From contig CP017039.1 in the NCBI GenBank assembly GCA_001717545.1, positions 1,798,001-1,862,000 on the forward strand: a stretch of 64,000 bases of DNA, written 5' to 3'. The position numbers were made by a program, and so were the translations under genes. This stretch comes from Anaerolineaceae bacterium oral taxon 439 (GTDB lineage: Bacteria; Chloroflexota; Anaerolineae; Anaerolineales; Anaerolineaceae). Positions 62,704 through 64,000 of the stretch are shown in pieces. The notes beneath the pieces are model-generated. The model was given only the letters and a program-made list of their open reading frames with translations, did no database searches and was not told where the DNA came from. The number at the start of each line of letters is the position of its first letter. The stretch's first letter is position 1.

Positions 62704-63828
62704 CTAACCCTTGACCGACCCCGCCATCATGCCGCGAACGAAGTAACGCTGAAGCGAGAGGAAAACGATCATCGGAATAACCATCGAGATAAACGCCCCC
62801 GACGTCAGCAGGTGCCAGTCGTTGCCCTTTGTCCCGACCATGTTCGCCAGCGTCTGCGTCACGACCTCATTCTTCCCGCCGCCCAATGTAACCAGGGCAA
62901 CCAGATAGTCGTTCCAGACCCAAAGGAACTGAAAAATCGTAAACGAGGCGATCGACGGAATCGACAGCGGTAAAATCAACTGCGTAAAGACGGTAAAGTT
63001 CGACGCGCCGTCGATAAACGCCGATTCGAGGATATCGCGCGGGATCGTGCTGATATAGTTGAAAAGCAGGTAGATCGCCAGCGGAAGCCCGAACCCGGTA
63101 TGCGACAGCCAGATTCCCAGGAACTTCCCAGTCAGGTTGACCGCGGTTAAGTCCTGAAGAACCGGAACAATCGCGATTTGGAGCGGGACGACGAGGAGCG
63201 CGACGACAACCGTGAACATCAGCTTCCGCCCGCGGAAATTCAGCCAGGCGAAGCCGTAAGCGGCGAACGCCGCGATCAGGATCGGAATAATCGTCGCCGG
63301 GATCGTAACCGTCAGCGAGTTCAGGAACGAATTGCTCAGGTCCGAACCGTTCCGCGTCAGGAGCGATCCGTCCGCGCCTTTATACTGGATCGCCTTCCCG
63401 GACAAAACATTCTGATAGTTTTCGAGCGTCAGGTTCAAATCGAACCCGACCCAGCGCTTTTCCATAACTTTAAGCGTCCGCGTCCGTTTCGCGCCATGAT
63501 ACGTTCCGCGATAGCTTCCAACCGTGACGCCGTTTTTAAGCGACTGGTAATCGCCGGTAAACTCGGTCCCGTCGTCCATCGTAAACGTCATGACGCCGCT
63601 GGTCTGCTGGTCCTCCGGGAGTTTCAGCTCCATGACCTCGACCCAGGAACGATGTGGGAAGAATTCCCACCAGCCGGAATTGAAGATCGTTTCAGACTGG
63701 CGGAACGACGTCACGAAGATTCCGAAAATCGGGACAAAGAAAATCAGCGCGATCAGGACCAGGACCAGATTCACAAAGAACTGCCCCATGCGCTTCTGCG
63801 ATTCATAACTTTTCGTTTTCGCCGCCAT
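62704..63828 (-). CDS. Sugar ABC transporter permease (MalG family) with an extracytoplasmic insertion
   Basis: A 374-residue CUT1 permease, about 90-100 residues longer than usual. The first helix (about 18-40) is followed by roughly 105 residues of soluble sequence (about 45-150) before the second helix. The EAA loop is ESAFIDGASNFTVFTQLILPLSIP. It should pair with the preceding MalF-type permease; the sugar is unknown, but the treS and amylosucrase genes suggest an alpha-glucoside or disaccharide. Confidence 0.9.
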   Translation of the reverse strand: MAAKTKSYESQKRMGQFFVNLVLVLIALIFFVPIFGIFVTSFRQSETIFNSGWWEFFPHRSWVEVMELKLPEDQQTSGVMTFTMDDGTEFTGDYQSLKNGVTVGSYRGTYHGAKRTRTLKVMEKRWVGFDLNLTLENYQNVLSGKAIQYKGADGSLLTRNGSDLSNSFLNSLTVTIPATIIPILIAAFAAYGFAWLNFRGRKLMFTVVVALLVVPLQIAIVPVLQDLTAVNLTGKFLGIWLSHTGFGLPLAIYLLFNYISTIPRDILESAFIDGASNFTVFTQLILPLSIPSIASFTIFQFLWVWNDYLVALVTLGGGKNEVVTQTLANMVGTKGNDWHLLTSGAFISMVIPMIVFLSLQRYFVRGMMAGSVKG

Positions 63829-64000
63829 CAGAACGCCTTCCTTTCATTAAATTGCTTCAGGTTCATGATCATGACCGGAATAACCAAAATCAACAGAACG
63901 ACCGCGATCGCCGACGCCCGCCCCTTGTTGTAATACAGGAAGCGCTGATTAAAGAACTCATTCGCGATCACGTTCGTCCCATACTGCCCACCGGTCATCG
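63828..64000 (-). CDS. Sugar ABC transporter permease (MalF family), C-terminal fragment
   Basis: The window ends inside this gene; about 57 C-terminal codons are present. They contain NEFFNQRFLYYNKGRASA, the last helix (AIAVVLLILVIPVMIMNL) and QFNERKAF. The stop overlaps the next ATG as TGATG. Confidence 0.85.
   Translation of the reverse strand, partial: MTGGQYGTNVIANEFFNQRFLYYNKGRASAIAVVLLILVIPVMIMNLKQFNERKAF

Overview
This is a chromosomal window (about 55% G+C by eye) from a strictly anaerobic bacterium, most likely a member of the Chloroflexota, class Anaerolineae. The evidence is a superoxide reductase, a ferredoxin-dependent branched-chain 2-oxoacid oxidoreductase operon, a TIGR01906-type membrane protein, an S12 protein with a 15-17 residue N-terminal insertion, TrmFO, and paired sugar and peptide ABC systems. 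No rRNA, tRNA or CRISPR array was found, so the placement is an inference from gene content.

Layout. 1-12.1 kb: mixed housekeeping genes (threonine aldolase-like enzyme, flotillin, superoxide reductase, a TPR-lytic transglycosylase lipoprotein, the cca-hpt-tdk-nnr group, a DUF1461 membrane protein, DegV, a cupin). 12.2-16.8 kb: a P-loop ATPase-ferredoxin-vor-ilvE operon for branched-chain amino acid fermentation or synthesis. 17-18.4 kb: a sugar-ABC ATPase and, upstream of it, a probable 6S RNA with its own promoter and terminator. 18.4-26 kb: a compact sigma-54 module (rpoN, soluble histidine kinase, AAA+ response regulator without a DNA-binding domain, a two-helix membrane protein, and a TPR protein with a caspase-clan peptidase domain). 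26.2-30.4 kb: tRNA modification (trmFO, mnmA with its cysteine desulfurase) and a cold-shock protein. 30.5-38.5 kb: a complete oligopeptide/dipeptide ABC importer with an RNA-structured intergenic region. 38.6-42.5 kb: an iron-complex ABC importer plus a methyltransferase behind a promoter carrying an inverted-repeat operator. 42.5-45.1 kb: larC (LarC1 only, with a His-rich tandem repeat), plsY and a membrane protein. 45.2-48 kb: an AT-rich accessory stretch with a decayed IS1634-type transposase and a secreted orphan. 48-52.7 kb: the str operon rpsL-rpsG-fusA-tuf-rpsJ. 53-57.3 kb: c-di-AMP synthesis (cdaA-cdaR), coaE and a TPR protein. 57.3-58.9 kb: a secreted orphan and a DarT-like ADP-ribosyltransferase. 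58.9-64 kb: malF/malG-type permeases, trehalose synthase and an amylosucrase-like enzyme; the first gene is cut by the window end.

The MsmK/UgpC-type ATPase at 17 kb could energise the MalF/MalG pair at the right edge, which shows no ATPase of its own in view. At least six genes have a -10 box only 6-9 nt before the start codon and no Shine-Dalgarno sequence, which suggests leaderless mRNAs are common here. The best candidates for something undescribed are the sigma-54/caspase-like module, the lone DarT-like gene, and the folded RNA region between the peptide-binding protein and its permease.
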